The notes beneath the pieces are model-generated. The model saw nothing but the letters and a program-made list of their open reading frames with translations, was not told the DNA's origin and did not search any database. Positions 20,615-29,843 of a stretch of 64,000 nt of DNA are shown here, piece after piece. The position numbers were made by a program, and so were the translations under genes. Positions within the stretch are counted from its first letter, which is position 1, and the number at the start of each line of letters is the position of its first letter. Source of the DNA: Lewinellaceae bacterium (GTDB lineage Bacteria; Bacteroidota; Bacteroidia; Chitinophagales; Saprospiraceae); contig JADJOD010000025.1 of assembly GCA_016713985.1 (NCBI GenBank), positions 1 to 64,000 on the forward strand. Reading direction: 5' to 3'.

Positions 20615-23600
20615 TCAAACATCATCCAACCCTTCCTCCGCTCCCCGATCCAACCCTTCCACCACCGTCCGGTCGCGGTGTATCCGGCACCAGTCGCAGT
20701 CGTCCTTGCCGCAGCCGACCGTAAATTCCCGGTTCCTGATTTTTCCGTACACTTCGCGGATCATCTGTTCCACCAGGTGTATTTCTTCACCTGTAAAACT
20801 GATTTCCACGACAGGAAAAACACCCCGTTTGTCGGGTTCGAGCCAGGAAACAGCCGTTTTTCCAACGGATTCAGGGTAAATACGCGCGTTTTCAAGCAGA
20901 ATTTTGTAAAAAGCCAGTTGGCGCCAGTAATCGCCGCCGTACGGTTGTTTTTCGTCAGGCGGGGCCGTTTTTTTCAGGTCGGGTGCGCCGGTTTTGTAGT
21001 CCACAATGCGGATGGTACCGTTGTCGAACCATTCTATTTTATCGATTACCCCCGTGAGCGGCACGCCGTCGAGTTCCACGCGGTCGATCCGGCGTTCCAC
21101 GATGGTGCGCCGGCGCCAGAAGGGAACCTGTTCGAGGTGAATACGGCGCAGGTAGTCTTTTCCGAGACCGAGGCGCTGGCTGTAGTTGTGTTCGGAAAAA
21201 TATCCGCGCTGGCGCTCCATTTCGGCTGTGAACAGGCGCATCAACTGTTCCGGTGAAGGCCACTGCTGCTTTTTATCGGCCTTCATTTTCAGGGTAAACT
21301 GCTGCAAGGCGCCGTGCATGGCCGTGCCGAAAGCGGCGGCTTCACTCGTAGCGCCGGGGATACTCAGCACATCTTCGTAATAAAACGCCAGCGGGCAGCG
21401 CAAATAGCGGTTCAATGCGCTGATATTCAGGCTGAAATGGGCCAATAATTCGCCGACCAGCAAAGGTTCCGGCAGGGTGATGACCGGTTTCGCCGGTTCG
21501 AGTAAAAGCAGGGCCTGGGTTTCCAGGAGCAGGTCGCGGTCGACCGCGATTTCCGAACGCTGCAGGCCCGTTTCGTCTAAGAAGCGGGTTTGGGTGAGCG
21601 CTTTTCCGTCTTCTGCCCGCCCGGCATGGGAAATGTACAGGCGCCGCTTTGCGCGGGTCATCGCCACATAAAACAACCGGCGCCGCGCTTCGAGGGCGTC
21701 TTCCTCGCCGGAAAGGGTGAGTGTGGGGGGAAGTGTAAATTGTCCCCGGTTGCCGCCGTTGTTTTTTTCCCAGGCGTCGTCGACACAATCGATCATAAAC
21801 ACGTACTCAAATTCCAGCCCTTTTGCCGAATGTGCGGTGAGAAACTGCACCCCTTCCGTAGTTTGTACCGGCTGACGCAGCGGCAACGGCAGGTTGTTGT
21901 CGTCCATACTGTCTAACAGGTCGAGCAAGCGGGAAAGGGAAAATCGCGGGTTGCGCGCGGCTTCCGACTGCACAAAATCCATCAGGGTATTCAATACCTG
22001 CAAGTGCCGGATTTTATCGGTATGCCCGATGGCCCAGGCGAGCAGTCCACTTTGGGTGTACAACCTTTCGATCAGGTGCGGCAGCGGGAGGTTGTGCGCA
22101 TCGGCGATCCAGCGGTTCATTTTTTCGCCGGTTTCGGCCATTTTTTGCGGGTCGGACAATTGCAGGTTCCCGGCAAATGCGGGATCGTTGAGTACTTCCC
22201 GCCAAAACACCTGCGGCCGGCCGCTTTCTCCCACACGGATGTACCGGGCCTGTGTGTCGGCGCCGGGTGTTGTTTGTTGCCCCGAGCGGCAGGCGAACGC
22301 CATTTTGGCCAGATCAAGCGGGGCCAGCCCGAAAAAGGCCGCGTGCAACAGGCGGAACAGGCGCGGCTCGCCGGAAAATGGCTTCTGCGATTCTTCGTGC
22401 AGGTATTTCAACAATACCCGGAACTGCATCATCACCGGCAGATCGAGGATGTTGACCGGGCGTTTGGTCTGGCAGGGGATGCCTTTTTTTTCCAGCAGGG
22501 CCAGCAGACGGTCAGCCTGGCGGTGGCGGGCATAAACGACGGCGATTCCGGAAGGTGGAATGCCGGTATCCACAAGTTGATTGATCCGGGATACAACGTC
22601 GGCGACCTCGTGAAGCCGGGTTTCGTACAACCCGATCTCCGGCCCTTCTTTCGGTTCAACCCTGCGGGGAGGCGCGACAAGCGCAGCGGTGTCTTCCACC
22701 CCGGCCTCGCCTTTCGGGGGGGCGGTGGAGCGCAACACCTTTTCCAGGGGTTCTTCCAATAAATTCACTGCCCGCAATACGTTGTTTTTAATCACACGCC
22801 CGGCAGCGTCGAGTATATCCTGAGTGGAGCGGTAATTATCCTGCAAAACGATGGTTTCCAGTCCGTTGTGGTATTTCCGGTGAAACTCCCGGAGGTTTTC
22901 GAGCCGGGCGCCCTGGAATTCGTAGATGCTTTGGTCGTCGTCGCCGACGATAAAAATATTGGGTGTTTCCCAAAAATCGAGCAACAGGTTCAGCAGGTGA
23001 AACTGCGCGCCGTTGGTGTCCTGAAATTCGTCGACGAGGATGTATTGGTACCGCTCCTGGTAGGTGCGCAACAGCGCTTCATTTTTTTCAAAAGCCTTAG
23101 CCACCCAAAGCAGCATGTCTTCGTATTCGTAGCGGCCGGCGCGTTCCATGGCGTGCAGGTATTTCGGGTAGAGGTCGGCGGCGGCTTTGAGGCGTGTGAG
23201 TTTTTCCGTAACATCCTGTACCTGAGCCGTTTTGGGCTCTCCTTTTTTTGCCAGTTTGGTATCGCGGCGGTACAGGAAATCGGGATTTTCCGGCAGTCCG
23301 TTCAGGAATTCGTCCGTTTTTTTCAGCACAAAACCCGGCGTCCAGCTTTCTTTTTTCATGGCGGAAAACAGGTGGCGGAGTTGCGTTTCGTATTGAAAAA
23401 CGTCTTTCCGGCCTTCCCGCAGGGGGTGTTCGGCCGGGAGTTTGGCCAGCAACTGCCGCACGATGCCGATACGCTCCAGTTCGCTCACCGGTTCGAGGCC
23501 GGCTCTTCCGAAATGCTCCATATTTTCCTGGATCACGCGGTTGCAAAACGAGTGGAAGGTAGACACCGGCACCCGGTGCGCTTCCGGGCCGATGCGGTCG

Positions 23601-23848
23601 AGCAGCCGCTGCCGCATGGCGTGCACCCCGGCGTCGGTGAAGGTGAGGCAGAGCACGTTTTGCGCCCGCGCGTCGGTATCGAGCAGTATTTTGCCGATGC
23701 GGGCGGTCAGGATGTGTGTTTTGCCCGTTCCGGGGCCGGCAACGACGAGTACGGGGCCTTCCGTTTGCTCCACCGCCCGGCGCTGTGCGCCGTTGAGCGT
23801 GTCGAGAAAAGTGCGGAATGCGTCGTTGCGTTGCTGGAGCTCGGTCAT
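20615..23848 (-). CDS. UvrD/PcrA-type helicase fused to an Fe-S PD-(D/E)XK nuclease
   Basis: 1077 residues, intact. SF1A helicase: Walker A GPGTGKT (about 38-44), motif II VDEFQDTN, motif III GDDDQSIYEFQGA, motif IV QDNYRST, motif V TAHSAKGLEFEYVF and motif VI RRLFYVAMTRAKRRLYIS. The C-terminal about 250 residues are a RecB-type nuclease (AFGTAMHGALQQF, LTGVIDKIEW, IVDYKTGAPDLKK). One Cys (RYLRCPLAF) and three near the end (GCGKDDCDWC) form the four-Cys iron-sulfur arrangement seen in AddB, Cas4 and AdnA-type nucleases. It probably processes DNA ends for recombination, by analogy with AdnAB/AddAB. No second subunit is next to it. Confidence 0.88.
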   Translation of the reverse strand: MTELQQRNDAFRTFLDTLNGAQRRAVEQTEGPVLVVAGPGTGKTHILTARIGKILLDTDARAQNVLCLTFTDAGVHAMRQRLLDRIGPEAHRVPVSTFHSFCNRVIQENMEHFGRAGLEPVSELERIGIVRQLLAKLPAEHPLREGRKDVFQYETQLRHLFSAMKKESWTPGFVLKKTDEFLNGLPENPDFLYRRDTKLAKKGEPKTAQVQDVTEKLTRLKAAADLYPKYLHAMERAGRYEYEDMLLWVAKAFEKNEALLRTYQERYQYILVDEFQDTNGAQFHLLNLLLDFWETPNIFIVGDDDQSIYEFQGARLENLREFHRKYHNGLETIVLQDNYRSTQDILDAAGRVIKNNVLRAVNLLEEPLEKVLRSTAPPKGEAGVEDTAALVAPPRRVEPKEGPEIGLYETRLHEVADVVSRINQLVDTGIPPSGIAVVYARHRQADRLLALLEKKGIPCQTKRPVNILDLPVMMQFRVLLKYLHEESQKPFSGEPRLFRLLHAAFFGLAPLDLAKMAFACRSGQQTTPGADTQARYIRVGESGRPQVFWREVLNDPAFAGNLQLSDPQKMAETGEKMNRWIADAHNLPLPHLIERLYTQSGLLAWAIGHTDKIRHLQVLNTLMDFVQSEAARNPRFSLSRLLDLLDSMDDNNLPLPLRQPVQTTEGVQFLTAHSAKGLEFEYVFMIDCVDDAWEKNNGGNRGQFTLPPTLTLSGEEDALEARRRLFYVAMTRAKRRLYISHAGRAEDGKALTQTRFLDETGLQRSEIAVDRDLLLETQALLLLEPAKPVITLPEPLLVGELLAHFSLNISALNRYLRCPLAFYYEDVLSIPGATSEAAAFGTAMHGALQQFTLKMKADKKQQWPSPEQLMRLFTAEMERQRGYFSEHNYSQRLGLGKDYLRRIHLEQVPFWRRRTIVERRIDRVELDGVPLTGVIDKIEWFDNGTIRIVDYKTGAPDLKKTAPPDEKQPYGGDYWRQLAFYKILLENARIYPESVGKTAVSWLEPDKRGVFPVVEISFTGEEIHLVEQMIREVYGKIRNREFTVGCGKDDCDWCRIHRDRTVVEGLDRGAEEGLDDV

Positions 23849-23983
23849 GATTGTGCCGGGTATTTCAATCGGCCGGCTAAAGCGGGGAAAGGTACTGCAA
23901 GCCTCTGACTTTATTGCCTAAAGCCGGAGCGTTTTTCGTTCGATAGGTATCTCGTTCGTTAAAAACGGCCATAAGAGTTAAGG

Positions 23984-24017
23984 TTGCCCGCTAAAATGCA
24001 AACCGTATCTATATTTG
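23984..24017 (+). promoter_or_regulatory. promoter for the secreted BNR-type protein
   Basis: TTG at 23984-23986 and TATATTTG at 24010-24017, 23 bp apart, fit the Bacteroidota -33/-7 pattern. The ATG follows at 24033, leaving a very short leader. Confidence 0.55.
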
Positions 24018-24032
24018 TTAAACCAATTTACT

Positions 24033-27000
24033 ATGTCACCAATCAAGACCCTCCTGCTCATACCGGCCATTGCGTTTTGTTTTAATCTCGAAGGCCAATC
24101 CATCTGGCAACAAACCAGCCAACCCATCGGGCCCAATTTTAGGGAAGTGGAGCTTTCGGTGACACAATTTTTGCCGTCAAGTCGACCACCGATTCCTTGT
24201 ACCGTTCGCTCGACAACGGGCAACACTGGTCGCCCGTACCGCAGATCGGTAATACCGGAGCAATATACAAGGCGGGCAATTTTCTGGTGGTGGAATGGAC
24301 CGGCTTTCAGACTACGCGCAGTATTTCAGAAGACCGCGGCGAAACATGGCAGGGCATGGGTTTTTCCCCTTCTTCCTCTGTGGCTTTTGCCCTGGGCGAC
24401 TCCGTTTATGTGTATGTTTATGATGTTGTGGGCAAATTATACAACTATCAATCGCTCGCCGGAGGCCCGATCCTGACGACTGACTCTTTCGATGTCATCG
24501 TCGATGTAGCCAACTACGGGAACGATTTTTTTGTGTTGTCCTTCAACGGAATTTTCTACTCCCCGGACAACGGCCACACGTGGCAGCAGACCATAGATGC
24601 GGATACTGTGAGCCTCAGCAATCCGCCGTCGTTCAATTCGTATTATTCCCGGCTGACCGTATCGGAGAACTACCTCTATTTATCCAAACCCGGCGAAGGG
24701 TTGTATCGCTCCGGCGACAAGGGCGCCACCTGGACTTTTGTTTACCCGCCCCAGGGTTCCGGGATCAATTGGGATAACGTACGGATACATGCCGAAAGCG
24801 ACACGCTTTTTTATGCCGCAGGCTACCTGTTTATGTCCACCGATAACGGTGAGACATGGCAAATACGGTCCGACCTGGGTAATTCCGCCACCGACCTGTC
24901 CGTCGACGGCAATAACTGGTACGTGGCATCCAATACCGGCGCTTACCGGTCGCCCGACCGCGGATTTACCTGGTATGCCGCCAACGGCCTGGTGGCCGAC
25001 GAGTCGGAGCCTCCGGGCGTACTGGACGTAGCTGCTTCTGGAGCTCATGTTTATTATTCAACGGGGCAAGGGCTGTTTGTGAGTCATGACGATGGAAAAA
25101 CGTTCCGTTTTGCCCTTCCGGCCGACGGATATTTAACCGTTATGGCAACGGGTGATACGGCATTTTATCTGACACAGGCCGGGCTTCAGGTTTCCACCGA
25201 CGGCGGGAGCATTTTCAAACAGCCCCGTTACCCCAGCCGGGAGGCGTTTCGGAATTATTCGGTTATCAGCGCAACAGGTTGATTGTGTACAAGTTTGTAG
25301 ATACCGGTTCGAACGGGATTCACAAATTCTCCCCCGCAACGCAGGAATTCGAATTCTGGACCGGTGGTATTTACGACAGCCATACACTGCACAAGGATAT
25401 TCTGATGCACTACAACCCGAATACGGCGCAAATCGGGCGTATCTTCTGGGACGGCAGCAGTGACTGGGTGACACCCCCGGGGGTGTCGCAGTGGTCGGTA
25501 TACGGCATGTGGTCGGCGGGAAACGCCGTCTTTATGGCCGCGACAGACCAACTTTTCCGCTCGCTCGACGACGGCGCGAACTGGGAGCAAATCGCATTGC
25601 CGCAAACGGGAGCTTATGTTTACAGAATGAGCGGCAGCGGCGACAGGCTCGTTGTCAATACCAACACGGGTCTGTTTTTTAGCAAAGACCTTGGGGCAAA
25701 CTGGGAACCGTTTAACGAAGGATTGACGGTCGACCCCAACCTGTACAAAGCCCTGTATGTCAGCGAAGGATATGCGTATTACAATGGAGGCCTAAAATTG
25801 TTCCGCCGAGACTTCGACGATTTTTTCCGGCTGAAAGGAGAAGTATACGAGGACGTCAATGATAATGGTCTCCGCGATAACGGTGAAGCGCCCGCTTTCG
25901 GCGCTTTGGTGAAGTTGTCCCCGGAAAAATATGCCGTTCGGGTAGATGTTGCCGGGCAGTTCGGCGGTTTTCCGGTGCTGGAAGGCGACACACTCGGCAT
26001 TGTGCCGGTTTCGCCTTATGCCACCGTAAAGCCCGCTTTCCACCGGGTAGCTTTAAGCGATACGCTTGTTTCCTTCGGCGTGCATTACTTACCCGGTAAA
26101 CGCGACCTGACGCCTTACGTCACAAGCCTTACTCCGGTCAGGCCCGGGTTTCAGAGCGGCTTTTACCTGACCTGCCAAAACAACGGAACAGCTACCGCTA
26201 CCGGCAAAGTGCGGCTCGTGTTGCCGCCGGAACTTTCGTATGTATCGGCCAGCCCGCTGCCGAACCAGGTTTCGCCGGGCGGCGACACCCTTACGTGGCA
26301 ACTTGACCAGATCGAAAGATTTGAAAACCAAACGATTATTCTTTCCGCGAGTTGCGGCGCATCGGTCAGCCTCGGCAGCCAGTTGTGCATCCGGACTGCC
26401 GTCGAAACGACCGGCACAGATGCCAATCCGGCCGACAATACCACTCAAAACTGCTTCACGGTGGTGGGTTCTTTCGACCCGAATGACAAACAATCCGAGC
26501 CGGGTGAACATATTACTACGGAACAGCTCGCCGACGGGCAGGCAATCGTCTATACAGTCCGCTTTCAGAACACAGGCACTTACCCGGCCGAAAAAGTGAC
26601 GATAGAAGACACCCTTGATCTGAAGCACCTCGACCTGAGCACCTTCCGGGTGATTGCATCGAGCCACCCGATGACGTGGTCGTTGGGGAACAAGGGTCTG
26701 CTGCGTTTTGTATTTGACAACATCAATTTGCCAGATTCTGCGTCCGGCGAACCGCAAAGTCACGGTTTCGTGCAGTATTCGGTGCGACCCAAAACCGACC
26801 TTGCTGTCGGTGATGCAATCCGGAACACGGCGTATATTTATTTCGACTTCAACCTGCCGGTGGTTACGAATACCACCGAGACGAAAGTAACCCTGCCCGA
26901 TGCTGTTGCCAGCCCCGCCCGGCAGAACAATCTGAGTGTATACCCCAATCCTGCGGGCGCCGTTCTCCGGGTGAACAGCGAACAACTGTTGCCGGCCGGT

Positions 27001-27162
27001 CGGTTGGAAATCCGGGATGCTTTGGGAAAACTGCGGCTGGAACAACCTTTTGCCGCCATGCAGCAAACAGACCTCGACATACACTTGCTGCCGGCAGGGT
27101 GGTATGTATTACGGGTAGTTGCAGGAAACGGGGAGTACAGCCTTGTTTTTGAAAAAATATAG
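24033..27162 (+). pseudogene. T9SS-exported BNR/photosystem-repeat protein, two frameshifts
   Basis: Starts at 24033 (MSPIKTLLLIPAIAF, signal peptide). A sialidase-like/BNR repeat region follows (SLDNGQHWSPV, SPDNGHTWQQT, SGDKGATWTFV, STDNGETWQIR, SPDRGFTWYAA, SLDDGANWEQI). Then a SdrD/Cna-like segment (EVYEDVNDNGLRDNGEAPAF), the conserved GDAIRNTAYIYFDFNLPVV module, and a C-terminal sorting domain (YPNPAGAVLRVNSEQ to LVFEKI). The frame breaks near 24158 and 25261; at both, GG in place of GGG accounts for it (LSGDTIFAV; NYSGYQRNR). So the organism probably has an intact protein of about 1040 residues. Exported by T9SS; the same family as the gene at 419-4251. Confidence 0.8.
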
Positions 27163-27168
27163 GCGCGG

Positions 27169-27572
27169 CTATACCGGGATACTCTGGCACAATTCCACCA
27201 GCACGCCGTTGCTCGATTTGGGGTGCAGGAACGCCACGAGTTTGTTGTCGGCGCCGCGTTTGGGTTCGTGGTTCAGCGCGACGAAACCTTCGGATTCTAA
27301 GCGTTCGATTTCGGCCCGGATGTCATCGACTTCAAAGGCAATGTGGTGAATGCCTTCGCCGCGTTTTTCTATAAATTTGGCGATGGGGCTTTCCGGGTCG
27401 GAGGCCTCCATAATTCTATTTTGCTTTCTCCGATCTGGAAAAAGGAAGTGGCCACTTTTTCACTGTCCACTACTTCTATCTTGTAGTGTGGCTGGCCCAT
27501 CAACTTGCGAAACAGTTCGTTGCTCTCCGCCATGTTTTTCACGGCGATACCGATGTGGTCTATTTTTTTCAT
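27169..27572 (-). pseudogene. mce: methylmalonyl-CoA epimerase, one frameshift
   Basis: Starts at 27572 (MKKIDHIGIAVKNMAESNEL). It is a VOC-fold protein with KIEVVDSEKVATSFFQIGES, then after a shift near 27410 DPESPIAKFIEKRGEGIHHI, AFEVDDIRAEIERLESEGF and VAFLHPKSSNGVLVELCQ. The metal-binding His/Gln/Glu positions (HIGIAV, IHHIAFEV, LVELCQ) are present. It interconverts (R)- and (S)-methylmalonyl-CoA in propionate metabolism. Restoring one T in GAATTATGG gives IELLEASDPE, which is the family pattern, so a base-call error is likely. About 134 residues, the normal size. Confidence 0.85.
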
Positions 27573-27612
27573 GGGTTTCAAGGATTCAGGATTCAGGGTT
27601 TAAGGGTTTAAG

Positions 27613-27680
27613 GGTTTAAGGGTTTAAAGGTTTCAGGGTTGGGGCAACGCAGAACCCTGAAACCTTTAAACCCTTAAACC
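27613..27680. repeat. perfect 28-bp inverted repeat with 12-nt loop
   Basis: Arms 27613-27640 and 27653-27680 are exact reverse complements. The left arm is preceded by more GGGTTTAAG units (from about 27597), so the hairpin is built on a tandem repeat. It lies just past the stop of the HU-SPOR gene, upstream of mce on the same strand, and probably serves as a terminator or mRNA 3' stabiliser. Confidence 0.85.
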
Positions 27681-27696
27681 TTTAAACCTTTAAATT

Positions 27697-28821
27697 TTAT
27701 TTTTTCTTGATCCAGATTTCCTTTTCGCCGGTCAGGTTTTGCAACGTGACGATTTTTTCCTGTACCTCGCTGAGCCGGGTGTAGTTGAAACGAATGCCCA
27801 CCTGGTATCCGTTTTTTTGAATGAAGTAGACGTTAAAACCTTCTTCTTTCAACATTTGCTCCAGCCGGTCGGCGTTGGCTTTTTCACGCAGTGTGGCTAC
27901 GACGAGGATACACTCGCGACTGCCTTTGGCGGAAGTTTGCGTGGTTTTGGCTTCTTCCCGGGCAGCGGCCATTTTTTCGGCCACCGATTCCTGGGCCTGA
28001 TTTTCCTCTTTTTGGGAAAGTGTGATGGTTGTTTCTTCCGGTTGAGCGGGTTTTTCGGCTTTTTTCGGCGACTCGTTGGTTTTTCCGGAGCCCGGCACCG
28101 GATTGGCGATTCGTTCGGTGTTATCCGCATCGGTCAATGCCGGCGGGTTCTTTTGGTTTCGGTACAGCCAGATGGCTGCGGTGAGTGCACAAAGCAGCAA
28201 GGTAATGCCGATGGCTGTTGCCCAGCCGGCGCCACCGGAGCGGGTAGCCGTCGGGGTATAAGGTTCGGGCATCGGGGGCGGCGGTGCGGCGGTTGTTGGC
28301 GCCGATACAACGGTTGCCGGCGCGGCGGGTGCGGGAGGCGGGCTTGAGGCGATTTTGGGCATGGCCGGCGGCTCCGGCGCATTTTCCACTTCCCGGGACC
28401 GGGCGAGTGGCGAAAACTGAAGCGGGGGCAGTCCGAACGATTCGGGGTTGAAGTTGGTCGTGTCCGGCAAAAACTGAATTTTTTGCACGTAGTTTTTATA
28501 CAACCTGCCGACATTGGGCAAAGTGACGATCTCGCGTTGGCCAAGGAGTCCCTGCATTTTTTCAACGTATTCCGTCACCGCCTTGCGCGCTTCTTCCGTG
28601 GGGATGCTGTGTGTGACCGCAATATCGTTGATCAGTATGCCGTCGTCGATCGACAGGTTTTCGCTGAACGTCAGCGATTTGGAAGGCGGGGTTACCGTGC
28701 CGCCCGCATAATCCGCCAATGCCGGAGTTTTGGTAGCCGTAAAGGTCCCGAAAGCAGGAATCGTCAGGGAATCATGCAGGAAAAGGAGTTTTTCTATGTG
28801 TGCGGGTATATCGATTTGCAT
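27697..28821 (-). CDS. CCDC81-type HU domain protein with SPOR domain
   Basis: 374 residues. The N-terminal about 110 (IEKLLFLHDSLTIPAFGTF, ALADYAGGTVTPPSKSLTF, LPNVGRLYKN) are the two HU-like domains typical of Bacteroidota CCDC81-type proteins. A Pro/Ala-rich linker follows, then one membrane segment at about 205-225 (ATAIGITLLLCALTAAIWLY), a Glu/Lys/Gln-rich stretch, and a C-terminal SPOR domain (ILVVATLREKANADRLEQML, YQVGIRFNYTRLSEVQEKI). SPOR binds denuded peptidoglycan, so the protein probably links the inner membrane to septal wall. Intact. A TACCTTTG box on the minus strand at 28898-28905 is a likely promoter. Confidence 0.85.
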   Translation of the reverse strand: MQIDIPAHIEKLLFLHDSLTIPAFGTFTATKTPALADYAGGTVTPPSKSLTFSENLSIDDGILINDIAVTHSIPTEEARKAVTEYVEKMQGLLGQREIVTLPNVGRLYKNYVQKIQFLPDTTNFNPESFGLPPLQFSPLARSREVENAPEPPAMPKIASSPPPAPAAPATVVSAPTTAAPPPPMPEPYTPTATRSGGAGWATAIGITLLLCALTAAIWLYRNQKNPPALTDADNTERIANPVPGSGKTNESPKKAEKPAQPEETTITLSQKEENQAQESVAEKMAAAREEAKTTQTSAKGSRECILVVATLREKANADRLEQMLKEEGFNVYFIQKNGYQVGIRFNYTRLSEVQEKIVTLQNLTGEKEIWIKKK

Positions 28822-28897
28822 GGTCGGGATGGTTAAGAGTTGGCGAATTGGGTTATGAGATTAATGATTTTAAACAATTATTCTGCCAAAATGTGTG

Positions 28898-28905
28898 CAA
28901 AGGTA
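28898..28905 (-). promoter_or_regulatory. -7 promoter box for the HU-SPOR gene
   Basis: Minus-strand TACCTTTG, matching TAnnTTTG, 77 bases upstream of the start codon at 28821. No TTG at ideal spacing was found. Confidence 0.45.
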
Positions 28906-29052
28906 TGATTTTTTCATACGGTAAGCTTTGGCACACAATGCTATAAACGGTAAAATATCATTTGTTGGTATTCTATTTAATTCCTTGCGGGGTTTGGTGT
29001 ATAAATGACAATAAGCTTGTAATTTTGACACCATTATATTCAGCGAAAATTT

Positions 29053-29759
29053 ATGAGTGAAGTTGAAAGCTTCTTCAAATCCGCTTTTCGGTAGACAACG
29101 TCATTTTCGGATTTGACGGAGGCGATTTAAAAGTACTGTTGATCCAGCGCGGAGCGGCTCCCTACAAAGGAAAATGGGCCCTGCCGGGTGACCTCGTGTA
29201 TCCGAATGAAGACCTGGATACCGCGGCTGAACGCGTCCTGGAGCAACTCACCGGCCTGCGTGGCGTTTACTTAGAGCAGGTCAGGGCATTCGGCGCCGTA
29301 GATCGCCACCCTCTGGGGCGTGTAATCACCATCGCGTATTTTTCCCTGATCAAAATCAGCGATTATACCGTGACGCCGGCTTCTTTTGCACAATCCGCCA
29401 AATGGCACTCGGTTGGCAAAGTGGGCGAACTGGCGTTCGACCACAATGAAATCCTGGAAAGTTGCCTGAAAAGGCTGCGCCGGAAAGTGCGTATGACACC
29501 CATCGGTTTTGAGTTGCTTCCACCCAAATTCACCCTGACGGAATTGCAGCAGTTGTACGAGTCCATTCTGGTTCAACCCAAGGGCAACAAACAACGTATC
29601 GACAAGCGCAATTTCCGGAAAAAAATACTGTCTACCAATCTTTTACACGATCTCAATGAATTGCAGGCCGGAGTGGCGCACCGGCCGGCCAAACTTTACC
29701 AGTTTGATCGCGACAAATACGAACTTTTGGTCGCGGAAGGCTATAGTTTCGATATATGA
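29053..29759 (+). pseudogene. NUDIX / NrtR-like regulator, one frameshift near the start
   Basis: ATG 29053 opens MSEVESFFKSAF and stops at once. In another frame the NUDIX domain begins RFSVDNVIFGFDGGDLKVLL and continues to 29759. The Nudix-like box is degenerate (YKGKWALPGDLVYPNEDLDTAAERVLEQLTG split over about 30 residues; the usual REUxEE Glu residues are missing). The C-terminal winged-helix part is FTLTELQQLYESILVQPKGN and IDKRNFRKKILST. This is the layout of NrtR-type regulators, which sense ADP-ribose and control NAD or sugar genes. One base change near 29075-29085 restores a protein of about 235 residues. Confidence 0.75.
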
Positions 29760-29843
29760 TTTAACAGATTTGTTGCGGGGAGTGGCTCCGGCAGATGAAA
29801 AAAGACCATTTTTTCCTGCTCAAAGCCACCCACCGAAACAGAT

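Noticed and set aside
22868..23908. 346-codon plus-strand frame
   Set aside because: Antisense to the helicase-nuclease gene; no family pattern.
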